This document shows positions 32,120 through 41,962 of a stretch of DNA of 64,000 nucleotides, piece after piece. The notes under the pieces were generated by a model. It did no database searches. It was not told the DNA's origin and saw only the letters and a list, made by a program, of their open reading frames with translations. The stretch covers positions 53,102-117,101 of the forward strand of contig JACOUL010000010.1 in the NCBI GenBank assembly GCA_016177875.1, read 5' to 3'. The position numbers and the translations under genes are program-made. The DNA comes from Burkholderiales bacterium. GTDB lineage: Bacteria > Pseudomonadota > Gammaproteobacteria > Burkholderiales > Burkholderiaceae_D. Each line of letters opens with the position of its first letter. Position 1 is the first letter of the stretch.

Positions 32120-33484
32120 ATGAGCCATTCCGTATTTACACATAGCCAAGATCAGTTAAAGCAGCTCGCGCAAGACGTGCTGCGTTTCGCCAAGGAAAAA
32201 GGCGCTTCGGATGCCGCAGTGGAAATCAGTGAAGGCAACGGCCTATCGGTGACGGTACGCAAAGGCAATATCGAGACCATCGAGCAAAACAAAGATAAAG
32301 GCATCGGCGTCACGATACATCTGGGAAAGGAAGGGCATATTCGGCGCGGCAATGCGAGCACTTCCGATTTTTCCGAACAAGCGCTGAGAGATACCGTAGA
32401 CGCCGCCTACAACATTGCGCGGTTCACGGCCGAAGACGATTGCGCGGGCTTGCCGGATGCCGATACGCTGGAAATGCATCCGCGTGATCTGCATCTATGC
32501 TATCCCTGGCTGATTTCCTCGGCGGATGCGGTGGAGATCGCCAAGCGCATCGAGGCGGCGGCCTTTGATGTCGACAAGCGCATTGCCAATAGCGAAGGGG
32601 CGAGCGTCTACGCGCAGCAATCGCATTTTGTGTTGGCCAATTCACGCGGTTTTATCGGTGGCTATCCGTATTCGCGGCACACACTGTCCGTCGCGCCTAT
32701 CGCCGGCAAGGGTGCCAACATGCAGCGCGACGATTGGTATTCTTCGATGCGCGATCCGGCAAAATTAGCGAAGCCTGAAGAGATTGGCCGCTACGCGGCG
32801 GAGCGTGCCCTGGCGCGCTTGAATGCGCGTAAGCTCGATACCCGCAAATGCCCGGTGCTGTTTGAAGCGCCGCTGGCGACCGGGCTGCTGGGTTCGTTCG
32901 TGCAAGCGATTTCGGGTGGCGCCCTGTACCGTAAGTCGACCTTTCTGCTCGACTCGCTCGGCCATAGCGTGTTCGCCCCGCATATTCAAATCGTGGAAGA
33001 TCCGCATGTCGTCGGTGCGGTCGGCTCGGCTCCTTTCGATGAAGAAGGCGTGAAGACCGGCCACCGCGATGTGGTGAAGGATGGCGTGGTACAGGGCTAT
33101 TTCCTATCGACCTATTCCGCTCGCAAGCTCGGCATGAAGACGACCGGTAACGCCGGCGGTTCGCACAACCTGAAGCTGCAATCTTCTCTGACTCAAGCCG
33201 AGGATGATTTTGCCGGCATGTTGAGAAAACTCGATACAGGTTTATTGGTGACCGAGTTGATGGGCCAGGGCGTTAATTACGTGACGGGCGACTATTCGCG
33301 CGGTGCGTCCGGCTATTGGGTGGAAAATGGCGTGATCCAATATCCGGTTGAGGAAATCACGATCGCGGGCAACATGAAAGACATGTTCCGGCAGATTGTG
33401 GCGATTGGTACCGATACGCTGATTCGCGGCACCAAGGAAACCGGTTCGGTCCTGATCGAAAGCATGACCATCGCCGGAAACTGA
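32120..33484 (+). CDS. pmbA: Metalloprotease PmbA/TldE
   Basis: A 454-residue member of the PmbA/TldE half of the TldD/E complex, which processes peptides such as microcin B17 precursors and the CcdA antitoxin. Family segments: VTVRKGNIETIEQNKDKGIG, SRGASGYWVENGVIQYPVEE and TDTLIRGTKETGSVLIESM. TldE lacks the HExxxH zinc motif and works with TldD, which is not in this window. The start ATG lies behind a weak site; a start 35 codons earlier is less likely. Confidence 0.94.
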   Translation: MSHSVFTHSQDQLKQLAQDVLRFAKEKGASDAAVEISEGNGLSVTVRKGNIETIEQNKDKGIGVTIHLGKEGHIRRGNASTSDFSEQALRDTVDAAYNIARFTAEDDCAGLPDADTLEMHPRDLHLCYPWLISSADAVEIAKRIEAAAFDVDKRIANSEGASVYAQQSHFVLANSRGFIGGYPYSRHTLSVAPIAGKGANMQRDDWYSSMRDPAKLAKPEEIGRYAAERALARLNARKLDTRKCPVLFEAPLATGLLGSFVQAISGGALYRKSTFLLDSLGHSVFAPHIQIVEDPHVVGAVGSAPFDEEGVKTGHRDVVKDGVVQGYFLSTYSARKLGMKTTGNAGGSHNLKLQSSLTQAEDDFAGMLRKLDTGLLVTELMGQGVNYVTGDYSRGASGYWVENGVIQYPVEEITIAGNMKDMFRQIVAIGTDTLIRGTKETGSVLIESMTIAGN

Positions 33485-33504
33485 GCAGTAGTCACTCCGG
33501 CGCG

Positions 33505-34218
33505 TCATCCACCCAGGTAAGCTTCGATCACCCTGGGATTGTCGAGCAGCCTGGCGCCGCTGTCGGCCAGCACGATGCGGCCGGTTTCCAGTACATAGGC
33601 GTGTTGCGCGATGCGCAAAGCCTGGCGGACGTTCTGTTCTACCAGGAAAATCGTCAGGCCGGTCCGGTTGATTTCCTTTAGTACGCGAAAAATCTCTTGC
33701 ACCATCAAGGGTGCTAAGCCCATCGATGGTTCATCCAGCAGCAAGACGCGCGGCTTGGCCATTAATGCGCGAGCGATGGCCAGCATCTGCTGTTCGCCGC
33801 CGGATAGATTGCCGGCCAATGAGTTGCGCCGTTCCTTCAGCACCGGGAACAGGGCATACATGCTTTCCAGGTCGTGAGCCGCCTGATCGCGATCCTTGCG
33901 GGTATAGGTGCCCAGCACCAGGTTCTCTTGCACGGTGAGAGTGGTCAGGATGGCGCGTCCTTCGGCCACCTGCACCACGCCTTTCTTCACGATCCGGTGC
34001 GAGGGCAATTGCGTCAAGTCTTCGCCGTCGAACAGGATGCGCCCGCGCGCGGCTTTCAAGAGGCCCGAGATCGCCAGCAGGGTGGTGCTCTTGCCGGCGC
34101 CGTTGGCGCCGACCAGGGCGGTGATTTCGCCTTCGTTCAAGACCAGGTCGATGCCTTTGACTGCGTCGATGTGGCCGTACGAGACCGCCAAGTCCTGGAT
34201 TTGCAGGATCGCGCTCAT
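33505..34218 (-). CDS. livF: Branched-chain amino-acid ABC transporter ATP-binding protein LivF
   Basis: A 237-residue ATPase: Walker A GANGAGKST, signature NLSGGEQQML, Walker B RVLLLDEPS and MGLAPLMVQEIF. LivF is the second ATPase of the leucine/isoleucine/valine importer. It overlaps livG by 4 bp (ATGA). It is the last gene of the liv operon, which reads livK-livH-livM-livG-livF on the minus strand. Upstream ORF sequence is a livG shadow. Confidence 0.95.
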   Translation of the reverse strand: MSAILQIQDLAVSYGHIDAVKGIDLVLNEGEITALVGANGAGKSTTLLAISGLLKAARGRILFDGEDLTQLPSHRIVKKGVVQVAEGRAILTTLTVQENLVLGTYTRKDRDQAAHDLESMYALFPVLKERRNSLAGNLSGGEQQMLAIARALMAKPRVLLLDEPSMGLAPLMVQEIFRVLKEINRTGLTIFLVEQNVRQALRIAQHAYVLETGRIVLADSGARLLDNPRVIEAYLGG

Positions 34219-34976
34219 GCGGCTTCTTCCTTGCCCAGGTAGGCTTCGATCACGTCGGGATTGGCCTTGATTTCGTCTGGTGCGCCTTCGGCGATGATGC
34301 GGCCGAAATTGAGCACGGCAATACGGTCGCACAGTTCCATCACGAAGCGCATGTCGTGTTCGATCAGGAAGATGCTGTAGCCGCGTTGCCGGATGTTGCG
34401 GATCTCTCGCATGAGTTCGGTCTTTTCCGCCGGGTTCATGCCGGCCACCGGTTCGTCCAGCAGTAGCAGTTTCGGCTCGGTCGCCAGCGCACGGGCGAAT
34501 TCCAGCTTGCGCTGCTCGCCGTAGGATAGGCTGTCGGCCAGCTGCGCTGCCTTGTGGCCCAGTTTGACCCATCCCAGCAATTCCATGGCGCGTTCGCGCG
34601 CCTGCTGTTCCCGCCGGCGAAACGACGGCAGATTGAAGAGCATGCCTGCCACGCCGTAATCGAGATGATCATGCATGCCGACCACGACGTTTTCCAGCAA
34701 TGTCATGTCCTTGAACACGCGGATATTCTGGAAGGTGCGTGCAATCCCGAGGCGGGTAATGCGATGCGGCGCCACGCCGTCGAGTGCGGCGCCATTGAAG
34801 GCGATACTGCCCGAGGATGGCTGTAGCAGGCCGGTGACCAGGTTGAATACGGTGGTCTTGCCGGCGCCGTTCGGCCCGATCAGGCCGAAAATGCCGCCTT
34901 GCGGTACGCTGAAGCTGACGTCCTGCAGCACCCGCAATCCGCCGAAAGACTTGCTGACTTGGTTCAATTGCAGCAT
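34215..34976 (-). CDS. livG: Branched-chain amino-acid ABC transporter ATP-binding protein LivG
   Basis: A 253-residue ATPase with Walker A GPNGAGKTTVFN, signature LSYGEQRKLEFARAL, and LLLDEPVAGMNPAEKTEL, the LivG-specific GMNPxE segment. The MLQLNQVSKSFGGLRVL start is set by the TGATG overlap with livM. It energises import of branched-chain amino acids with LivF. Confidence 0.95.
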   Translation of the reverse strand: MLQLNQVSKSFGGLRVLQDVSFSVPQGGIFGLIGPNGAGKTTVFNLVTGLLQPSSGSIAFNGAALDGVAPHRITRLGIARTFQNIRVFKDMTLLENVVVGMHDHLDYGVAGMLFNLPSFRRREQQARERAMELLGWVKLGHKAAQLADSLSYGEQRKLEFARALATEPKLLLLDEPVAGMNPAEKTELMREIRNIRQRGYSIFLIEHDMRFVMELCDRIAVLNFGRIIAEGAPDEIKANPDVIEAYLGKEEAA

Positions 34977-35857
34977 CAGGCGCCTCCGCTCGCTTGGTGC
35001 CGGCCGCGCAGGCGCTGCCACAGTGTGCGGATGCGGCGCGGATCGCAAATGCCCCTGGGCAGATACAGGATCACCAGGATCAGGATCAGGCCGTTGATGG
35101 CCGTGCGGAACTCCTTGAACTGGCGCAGGACTTCCGGCAGCAGGGTCAGGATGGCGGCGCCGATGGAGGGGCCGACCAGATTACCGGTGCCGCCGAATAC
35201 CGCCATGGTCAGGATATCGACGGCGTTTTCAAAGGCATAGTTGCCGGGGCCGATGGTGAAGGTGTAATGGGCATTCAGGCCGCCGGCCAAGCCGGCAATC
35301 GCAGCACCTAACACGAAGGCCAGCAGCTTGTAGAAGCGGACGTCGATGCCCATCAGACGGGCGGCGACTTCATCTTCCTTGATTGCTTCGAAGGCGCGGC
35401 CGATTTTCGATCGGCGTAGCCGGCCCAGCAGATACAGGACTACTGCCAGGCAGAGCGCCACATGCCAGAACCCGGTCTTTTGCGGAATGCCGTTCAAGCC
35501 CAACGGACCGCCGGTGAATTCGAGATTCAGCACGATGACGCGCACCACTTCGCCGAATCCAAGCGTGGCCATCGCCAGGTAGACTCCGGACAGGCGCAAG
35601 GTCGGTATGCCGATGACGAGAGCGACTACGACCGGCACGGCGATGCCGGCCGCTAGTGCCGCCGCGAACGGTAGCCCGGTATTCATGCTGATGAGCGCCG
35701 CAGCGTAGGCGCCCAATCCCATGAAGGCGGCGTTAGCCATGGACAGCAGACCGCATGATAAGGTGAGATAGATCGACAAGGCCAGCAAGGCATTGACGCC
35801 GATGGAAAACACCACCGTGTTATAGGTTGACCAGAATCCGTCCCACCATTCGAGCAT
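34976..35857 (-). CDS. livM: Branched-chain amino-acid ABC transporter permease LivM
   Basis: A 293-residue polytopic permease with the LivM signature RSKIGRAFEAIKEDEVAARLMGID, which contacts the ATPase, and a conserved NLEFTGGPLGLNGIP. It forms the membrane channel with LivH. It overlaps the livG start and lies 3 nt after livH. Confidence 0.94.
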   Translation of the reverse strand: MLEWWDGFWSTYNTVVFSIGVNALLALSIYLTLSCGLLSMANAAFMGLGAYAAALISMNTGLPFAAALAAGIAVPVVVALVIGIPTLRLSGVYLAMATLGFGEVVRVIVLNLEFTGGPLGLNGIPQKTGFWHVALCLAVVLYLLGRLRRSKIGRAFEAIKEDEVAARLMGIDVRFYKLLAFVLGAAIAGLAGGLNAHYTFTIGPGNYAFENAVDILTMAVFGGTGNLVGPSIGAAILTLLPEVLRQFKEFRTAINGLILILVILYLPRGICDPRRIRTLWQRLRGRHQASGGA

Positions 35858-35860
35858 GGT

Positions 35861-36742
35861 TCAGGCCTTTCTCTCGAGGACCTTGCCGAACATGCCGGAA
35901 GGTTTGATGAGCAGGATCAGAAACAGGAAACCGAAGGCCACCGCGTCGCGAAAGTCGCTGGACAGGTAGGCGACAGCGAAAACTTCGGCAAAGCCCAGGA
36001 ACAAGCCGCCGATCATCGCGCCGCGGATGTCGCCCATGCCGCCCAGGATAATAACGGCGATGCCTTTGTGTAGCATCGGTTGCCCCATGAAGGGCGAGAT
36101 GGCGTTGAAGGAAAGCCCCACCAGCACGCCGGCCGCGCCGCCCAGTGCGGCAGCGACAAACGAAGTCAAATAAAATAAGCCCTCGACATTAATGCCCAAG
36201 AGAGCCGCGGCCTTGGGCGATTCGGCAATGGCACGCAGCGCCCGCCCCAGCTGCGTGCGCTGCATGACCGCCAGCAGCACCAGCATCAGCACGAAGGAAA
36301 TGACGATGATGCCGATTTGCAGGACCGTGATATGCAGGCTGCCCCAGGTCAGGCTTTGTTCGGGGATGGTGCCGAAGGGGAAGCGCTTGTTTTCTGCGCC
36401 GAACAAGCCTTGCGCCAGGCTCGTCATCATGATGGCCACGCCGATGGTCGCGATCATCGGCGACAGATGCGGCGCATGGCGCGCGCGTAGCGGCTTGAGC
36501 ACCAGGTAATCCACGACCAGGCCGACGATACCCGCAGCGAGCATGGCAGCCAGCATCGCCAGCCACAATGGCAGGGCGAGCTTGTCGACCAGGAGCAGAG
36601 CGGCATAGCTGCCGAGCATAAAGATGGCGCCATGCGAGAGATTGATGACGCCGAGCACACCAAACACCAGTGTAAAGCCTAGCGCGAACAGGGCATAGAC
36701 GCTGCCCAGCGAGAGGGCATTCAGGAGTTGTTGTTCGAGCAT
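35861..36742 (-). CDS. livH: Branched-chain amino-acid ABC transporter permease LivH
   Basis: A 293-residue polytopic permease starting MLEQQLLNALSLGSVYALFALG. It carries the EAA-type loop GRALRAIAESPKAAALLGIN and VIILGGMGDIRGAMIGG. It pairs with LivM. The 72-bp gap to livK is the only sizeable gap in the operon and has no clear hairpin. Confidence 0.94.
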   Translation of the reverse strand: MLEQQLLNALSLGSVYALFALGFTLVFGVLGVINLSHGAIFMLGSYAALLLVDKLALPLWLAMLAAMLAAGIVGLVVDYLVLKPLRARHAPHLSPMIATIGVAIMMTSLAQGLFGAENKRFPFGTIPEQSLTWGSLHITVLQIGIIVISFVLMLVLLAVMQRTQLGRALRAIAESPKAAALLGINVEGLFYLTSFVAAALGGAAGVLVGLSFNAISPFMGQPMLHKGIAVIILGGMGDIRGAMIGGLFLGFAEVFAVAYLSSDFRDAVAFGFLFLILLIKPSGMFGKVLERKA

Positions 36743-36814
36743 GGCATTGAAGCGCTACCAAGATTGAGAACAGGCCGGAAATGCGCCAAGCTTCCGGCCT
36801 GCCGGAACGAGGCC

Positions 36815-37969
36815 TTATTTCAGCAGCGTGAACTTGCCGCCCTTGGCGATATTCACGATGGCATCCTGCTGGGCGTCGTAGCCGGTTTCCTTGCCATCCT
36901 TGGAAGGTGCGCGACGGAACGTGAATTTGCCGGTGGCTCCGTTCAGCGTCACGTTGGGCAGGGCATCGCGCAAGACTTGGCGATCTTTTTCCAGGTTGCC
37001 GGACAATTTCACTTTCTTGAGCGCTTCAGCCACGATATGCATGGCGTCGTAGGCTTGCGCGGCGAACTGATCGGGGTCGGAGCCGAACCTGGCCTTGTAG
37101 GATGCGATGAAGCGGCCATTGGCGGGCGTGGCGTTTTCAGCAGACCAGGGGCTGCCGATGATAGTGTTGTCGCCGGCTTCCTTGGCGATCTCGAACAGCT
37201 TGGGCGAGTTCAAGCCGTTGCCGCCGATGAAGGGCTGCTTCATGCCGAGCGCGCGCGTCTGCAGGATGATGTTGGCGGCTTCCTCAGCCAGGCAGGAGCA
37301 AACGATGGCGTCCGGATTGGTCGCCTTGATCTTGGTCAGCTGCGCCTTGAAGTCGACGTCGCCTTTTGCATACGTTTCAGTGTCGGTGACGGGGATCTTC
37401 TGGGCGGCCAGGGTGTTCTTGAAGACATCGTAGCCGTTCTTGGTGAAGGCGTCGTCATTGCCGTAAATGACGGCGACATTCTTCAGCTTGAAATGCTTGG
37501 CGGCGGCACGCACGGTCACCGGCAGCACGTCGGCTTCCATGACCGAATTGCGGAAGGTGTAGGGACCCATTGCAGTAATGCCTTCGGCGGTGTTGCTGGT
37601 GCCGAATACCACCACCTTGGCGGCGTTGGCGATCGGGTCGGCAGCAAAGGCGGAGTTGGACAGGGTCGGGCCGAACAGCATCAGCACCTTGTCCTGGAAA
37701 ATCAGTTTCTTGAAAACGTTGATGGCTTCTTCTTTCTTGCCTTGCTCGTCTTCCGCGATCAGCACGATCTTGTCGCCATTGACACCGCCCTTGCCGTTGA
37801 TTTCGTCGGCAGCCAGGGTAAATCCGTTCTTGATCGCCACACCGTATTTAGCAGCCGGTCCGGACAGGGCTTCGGCCGCGCCGAGCTTGATCTCAGCCGC
37901 GAAGGCGGAAGCACTGACGGCAGCGGCCAGGGCAATCGGAATCAGTTTGAACAGAGTCTCAAAACGCAT
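36815..37969 (-). CDS. livK: Branched-chain amino-acid ABC transporter substrate-binding protein LivK
   Basis: A 384-residue periplasmic binding protein with a signal peptide (MRFETLFKLI..., cut near ASAFAAE). Typical type-I fold segments: IKLGAAEALSGPAAKYGVA, FGPTLSNSAFAADP and YAKGDVDFKAQLTKIKATNPD. It binds leucine, isoleucine, valine or a related amino acid and hands it to LivHM. A TTTCCTCCT ribosome-site complement precedes the start. Confidence 0.93.
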   Translation of the reverse strand: MRFETLFKLIPIALAAAVSASAFAAEIKLGAAEALSGPAAKYGVAIKNGFTLAADEINGKGGVNGDKIVLIAEDEQGKKEEAINVFKKLIFQDKVLMLFGPTLSNSAFAADPIANAAKVVVFGTSNTAEGITAMGPYTFRNSVMEADVLPVTVRAAAKHFKLKNVAVIYGNDDAFTKNGYDVFKNTLAAQKIPVTDTETYAKGDVDFKAQLTKIKATNPDAIVCSCLAEEAANIILQTRALGMKQPFIGGNGLNSPKLFEIAKEAGDNTIIGSPWSAENATPANGRFIASYKARFGSDPDQFAAQAYDAMHIVAEALKKVKLSGNLEKDRQVLRDALPNVTLNGATGKFTFRRAPSKDGKETGYDAQQDAIVNIAKGGKFTLLK

Positions 37970-38060
37970 ATTTCCTCCTAGGTATGAATACGCTATCTAT
38001 CGTAAGCAGAGCAATACCGGCTGTGCCTGCAAAAAATCAAAGATTGATGCCGCGCAAATT

Positions 38061-39455
38061 TTATCCCAGCCGGCTGCGGACTCGGGCGATCGCAGCGCGG
38101 ACTTGGGCCGGAGCTGTACCGCCCACGTGATTGCGCGCTGCGACCGATCCTTCCAGCGTCAGCACAGCGTACACGTCTTGATCGATCAGGGTCGAGAAGG
38201 CGCGCAGCTCGTCCAGGTTCAGTTCGCTTAAATCGCACTTGCGGTCGTCGCAGGCGCGCACCGCGCGTGCCACCGCTTCATGCGCGTCGCGGAAAGGAAG
38301 ACCTTTCTTGACCAGGTAGTCAGCCAGGTCGGTTGCGGTTGCATAACCCTGCAGGGCGGCTGCGCGCATGGCTTCCGGCTTGACGGTGATTCCATGCGCC
38401 ATGTCGGCGAAGATGCGCAAGGTATCGATGACGGTATCGACCGTATCGAACAATGGTTCCTTGTCTTCTTGATTATCCTTGTTGTATGCAAGCGGCTGTC
38501 CCTTCATCAAGGTCAGCAAGCCGATCAGGTGGCCATTGACACGCCCGGTTTTGCCGCGCGCGAGCTCCGGCACATCCGGGTTTTTCTTTTGCGGCATGAT
38601 CGACGAGCCGGTGCAGAAGCGGTCGGCGATGTCGATGAATCCCACGCGCGGGCTCATCCAAATGATCAACTCTTCCGACATGCGGGAAATGTGCGTCATC
38701 ACCAAGGCACTGGCCGCGCAAAATTCGATGGCGAAGTCGCGATCGGAAACGGCGTCAAGCGAGTTATGGCAAACGTCGTCGAAGCCGAGCAACTTGGCGA
38801 CTTGCTCGCGGTCGATCGGGAAAGTGGTGCCGGCCAGGGCAGCGGCGCCGAGCGGGAGGCGATTGACGCGCTTGCGGCAATCCGCCATGCGTTCGGCATC
38901 GCGTCCGAACATTTCGACGTAAGCCAGCATGTGATGGCCGAAGGTTACCGGCTGCGCTACTTGCATGTGCGTGAAACCGGGCAGGATGGTGTCGGCATTC
39001 TTTTCGGCGAGGTCGAGCAGTGCCAGCCGAAATTCACGCAGCAAGCCTTGGATATCGTCGATCGCCGCGCGCATGTAGAGGCGAATATCGGTCGCAACTT
39101 GATCATTGCGCGAACGGCCGGTATGCAAACGCTTGCCGGCGTCGCCCACCAATTCGGTCAAGCGCTTTTCGATATTCAGGTGCACGTCTTCCAAGTCGAG
39201 CAGCCATTCGAACTTGCCGTCGGCGATTTCGGATTGGATCTGCGCCATGCCGCGTTTGATGTCGGCCAGATCTTGGGCGCTGATGATGCCACGCGTGGCG
39301 AGCATTTCGGCATGCGCGAGCGAGCCTTGGATATCGAATTGTGCCAAACGCTTGTCGAAGAACACCGATGCGGTGTAACGTTTGACTAGATCGGAGACCG
39401 GTTCGGAAAAACGGGCCGACCAGGCCTCGCTTTTTTTAGAAAGTTGTGCTGTCAT
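38061..39455 (-). CDS. argH: Argininosuccinate lyase
   Basis: A 464-residue enzyme that splits argininosuccinate into arginine and fumarate, the last step of arginine synthesis. The fumarase/ASL signature [12 protein letters not shown] is near residue 285, the [14 protein letters not shown] loop near 110, and [14 protein letters not shown] near 155. The [12 protein letters not shown] start is preferred over a start 15 codons upstream. It is transcribed divergently from the AlgZ-type kinase gene; this pairing is common in Pseudomonas and Burkholderiales. Confidence 0.96.
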   Translation of the reverse strand: MTAQLSKKSEAWSARFSEPVSDLVKRYTASVFFDKRLAQFDIQGSLAHAEMLATRGIISAQDLADIKRGMAQIQSEIADGKFEWLLDLEDVHLNIEKRLTELVGDAGKRLHTGRSRNDQVATDIRLYMRAAIDDIQGLLREFRLALLDLAEKNADTILPGFTHMQVAQPVTFGHHMLAYVEMFGRDAERMADCRKRVNRLPLGAAALAGTTFPIDREQVAKLLGFDDVCHNSLDAVSDRDFAIEFCAASALVMTHISRMSEELIIWMSPRVGFIDIADRFCTGSSIMPQKKNPDVPELARGKTGRVNGHLIGLLTLMKGQPLAYNKDNQEDKEPLFDTVDTVIDTLRIFADMAHGITVKPEAMRAAALQGYATATDLADYLVKKGLPFRDAHEAVARAVRACDDRKCDLSELNLDELRAFSTLIDQDVYAVLTLEGSVAARNHVGGTAPAQVRAAIARVRSRLG

Positions 39456-39533
39456 AATTGAACTATAAATAGAGGCGTTCCGGCGGCGGCCGAATGCCAT
39501 GATTATAACAAGCGACCATCACTCTGAGCATCC

Positions 39534-40571
39534 ATGCCAGTAACTCCTTCAGCTCCCGTGCCGATAGACGTGGTTATCCCCGACTGCTGCAATACGGGCG
39601 TGATATTTCGCGTGTTATTGGCGGTGAATGCGGTGCTGTTCATTGAAATGCTCCTGCGCAGCGGCGGTTTCCATGCCGGCGTGGCTGAATTCATGCAGAA
39701 TTCGGCCGTGATAGAGGTGGCATGTTTGGGTTCGCTTCTGAGTTTATGCTGGCTGAGACGATTAATTCGCCACGGACCGCACTGGCTGCAGCGGATTGCG
39801 TGCGCAATCGTTCCCGCAATCGTGACCGCCTTCGTCATACGCATGATTGTTCAAAATGCCAACGTTGCCGGCAATTTCCCGCTGCCGATTGTCAAGGGCG
39901 CCGTCGTGGCGGCGCTATTGGGCGCCGTACTGCAGTATTACCTGGAACTGCGTGTGCGCGCTTATTCGCCGGCATTGGTGGAAGCACAGCTGCAGGCATT
40001 GCAAGCGCGCATTCGACCTCATTTTTTGTTTAATAGCTTGAATGCCGTGTTGTCCCTGATTCGCACCGAACCGCGACGTGCCGAGGCGACGCTTGAAGAC
40101 CTGGCGGAGCTGTTTCGGGTATTGATGCGCGACGCGCGCGACCTGACTTCCTTGGAGGAAGAGGTGCGGCTCTGCAAACAGTATTTGTCGATCGAGCAAA
40201 TCCGTTTGGGCGAGCGTTTGCAGGTGAAATGGGATACGGTGGATATTCCAGAAGAAGTGATGCGGCGAGCCAAAATACCTACCTTGCTGTTACAGCCATT
40301 GGTGGAAAACGCGGTGCACTACGGCGTGGAACCGGCACGGCGGCCGAGCCTGATTCAAATCGAAATTACTCGCGTTTTCGACCGGATCGAGATCGCGATT
40401 ACCAATCCATGCTGGAGCGATGAGCCGCCGTCCGGGGGGAACCAAATGGCACTGACCAATATTCGCCAGCGGCTGGCTTTGCTGTACGATGTCGAAGCCC
40501 AGTTGACGACTCTGGCCGTGCGCGGCTTCTTTGAAGTGCGCTTGAGTATTCCCTATGTGAAGGGGGCATGA
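39534..40571 (+). CDS. algZ: LytS/AlgZ-type sensor histidine kinase
   Basis: A 345-residue membrane kinase. Four predicted membrane helices (about 20-140) precede the His_kinase domain, with the phosphoacceptor in RIRPHFLFNSLNAVLSLI near residue 162. The ATP-binding N-box is LLLQPLVENAVHYGVEP. The signal it senses is not known. Its stop overlaps the start of the response regulator (ATGA), a two-component pair like AlgZ/AlgR or FimS/AlgR. In Pseudomonas the pair controls pili and alginate; targets here are unknown. Confidence 0.88.
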   Translation: MPVTPSAPVPIDVVIPDCCNTGVIFRVLLAVNAVLFIEMLLRSGGFHAGVAEFMQNSAVIEVACLGSLLSLCWLRRLIRHGPHWLQRIACAIVPAIVTAFVIRMIVQNANVAGNFPLPIVKGAVVAALLGAVLQYYLELRVRAYSPALVEAQLQALQARIRPHFLFNSLNAVLSLIRTEPRRAEATLEDLAELFRVLMRDARDLTSLEEEVRLCKQYLSIEQIRLGERLQVKWDTVDIPEEVMRRAKIPTLLLQPLVENAVHYGVEPARRPSLIQIEITRVFDRIEIAITNPCWSDEPPSGGNQMALTNIRQRLALLYDVEAQLTTLAVRGFFEVRLSIPYVKGA

Positions 40572-41359
40572 TGGTTCCGAAAATATTTATCGTGGATGAC
40601 GAAGCGCCGGCACGGTCGCGCATGAAAACCTTGCTTGCGGATATCGCGGCGGAGTGCCCGCACCAATTAGTAGGCGAGGCGGACGACGCGCAGGCGGCGT
40701 TGAACGGGATTGTCGCTGCGCTGCCCGACATCGTTCTATTGGACGTGCAAATGCCGGGTATGACCGGCATTGAATTGGCTCGTCATCTCACTCAGGTCCA
40801 ATCCCCGGCGCCTGCCGTGGTATTCGTTAGCGCATTCGATGAGTACGCATTAAAAGCGTTTGAAGTTCATGCGCTCGATTATTTAGTGAAACCGGTACGT
40901 GCCGCTCGCTTGGCTGATGCGATCGCGCGCGTAAGTTTGCTGACCGGCCAGAAGCAAAAGCAATCGTTGGCGGAAGCGTCTGCGACATTGCAGGCCAAGC
41001 GTCGCAATTTTTCCGTGCAAGAGCGTGGGCGCGTCATACTGGTTGCAGTAGTCGATGTCCTCTACCTGCGGGCCGAGGCAAAATACGTCACGCTGCATAC
41101 GACGGCAAAAGATTATCTGATTGAAGAATCGCTCAATTCCATTGAAGATGAATTGGGCGATCTCTTTGTGCGCGTGCATCGCAATGCCTTGGTAGCGCGC
41201 GATGCGATCATCGGTGCGGAACGCGCTGTGAATGCGGTCGATCCCGAAGGAGAAGGAGATAAGGCGCAGGAATCCTGGCAAGTGATACTACGCGGTGTTG
41301 ATGAGCGTTTGCCGATCTCGCGCCGCCAGTGGTCGGTGGTAAAGATGTTGGTGAAGTAG
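40568..41359 (+). CDS. algR: LytTR-family response regulator (AlgR-like)
   Basis: A 263-residue regulator. The receiver domain (about 5-125) has IFIVDDEAPARSRMK, the phosphoacceptor Asp59 in IVLLDVQMPGMTG, and the switch Ser and Lys residues in FVSAFDEYALKAFE and YLVKPV. A LytTR DNA-binding domain (about 160-262) contains VVDVLYLRAEAKYVTLHT and VRVHRNALVARDAI. It binds DNA as in AlgR. Coupled to the kinase gene by a 4-bp overlap. Confidence 0.92.
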   Translation: MMVPKIFIVDDEAPARSRMKTLLADIAAECPHQLVGEADDAQAALNGIVAALPDIVLLDVQMPGMTGIELARHLTQVQSPAPAVVFVSAFDEYALKAFEVHALDYLVKPVRAARLADAIARVSLLTGQKQKQSLAEASATLQAKRRNFSVQERGRVILVAVVDVLYLRAEAKYVTLHTTAKDYLIEESLNSIEDELGDLFVRVHRNALVARDAIIGAERAVNAVDPEGEGDKAQESWQVILRGVDERLPISRRQWSVVKMLVK

Positions 41360-41363
41360 GTTT

Positions 41364-41789
41364 TTACGACATTTTTCCCAGAAAGCTGCGCGCCATAGCA
41401 ATTTCACTGTTTTTTTCGGCTTCCAGTCGCCGTTTTTCCATTTCTTCCGGTGAAATTTTAGGGGCTTCAGGCTTTTTAGCCGGCGTGCCGGGCGCTGCTT
41501 CTTGAGGAATCGCAGCAGGTGCGGCAGGAACAGCAGCCGCAGCTGCTGGTGCCGGAGCGGCGGCTCTTGGGATATCGTCTGCTTTGCCGCTTACTTCGAT
41601 ATAGCCCTCCTCAACCAGGGCTGCCAACAAGTCATTCATGTCGTCGCCTTTAAGCATGCCGTGCAAATCCTGGCGACTGCGCTTCCCATCAACGAAGATC
41701 AATACTTGTCTCATGCGTTGCGTCAGGCCACTGGCGCGCGTCTTGATTTCTTCCTGGCCTTTGGCCGTTTTAGAAAATATTTCGCTCAT
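41364..41789 (-). CDS. Conserved hypothetical protein with Ala/Pro-rich linker
   Basis: A 141-residue protein. The N-terminal 65 residues look like a winged-helix domain (SGLTQRMRQVLIFVDGKRS, LLAALVEEGYIEV). An Ala/Pro-rich linker (about 75-108) joins it to a charged helix (SPEEMEKRRLEAEKNSEIAM) near the C-terminus. No catalytic motif is visible. It converges on algR with 4 bp between stops. Family not recognised; homologues probably occur in related Burkholderiales. Confidence 0.65.
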   Translation of the reverse strand: MSEIFSKTAKGQEEIKTRASGLTQRMRQVLIFVDGKRSRQDLHGMLKGDDMNDLLAALVEEGYIEVSGKADDIPRAAAPAPAAAAAVPAAPAAIPQEAAPGTPAKKPEAPKISPEEMEKRRLEAEKNSEIAMARSFLGKMS

Positions 41790-41962
41790 GATCCTCTACG
41801 CTTTCCACACTATTTCTTTAAATCATTATAGTTTGATTATTGCTCAATACGTACAAATTAAAACCGCTGTTGTTAATTTATAAGTTATTGTTTTTACTAA
41901 TTTTTATTGCAGAGTTCACCGGAAGCTTAAATGAATAAACTGTCTTTATGCATGGTTTTCAG

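Noticed and set aside
36728..37981. Plus-strand ORF of 417 residues
   Set aside because: Antisense to livK, which has a signal peptide and operon context.
38280..39389. Plus-strand ORF of 369 residues
   Set aside because: Antisense to argH, whose signature motifs are clear.
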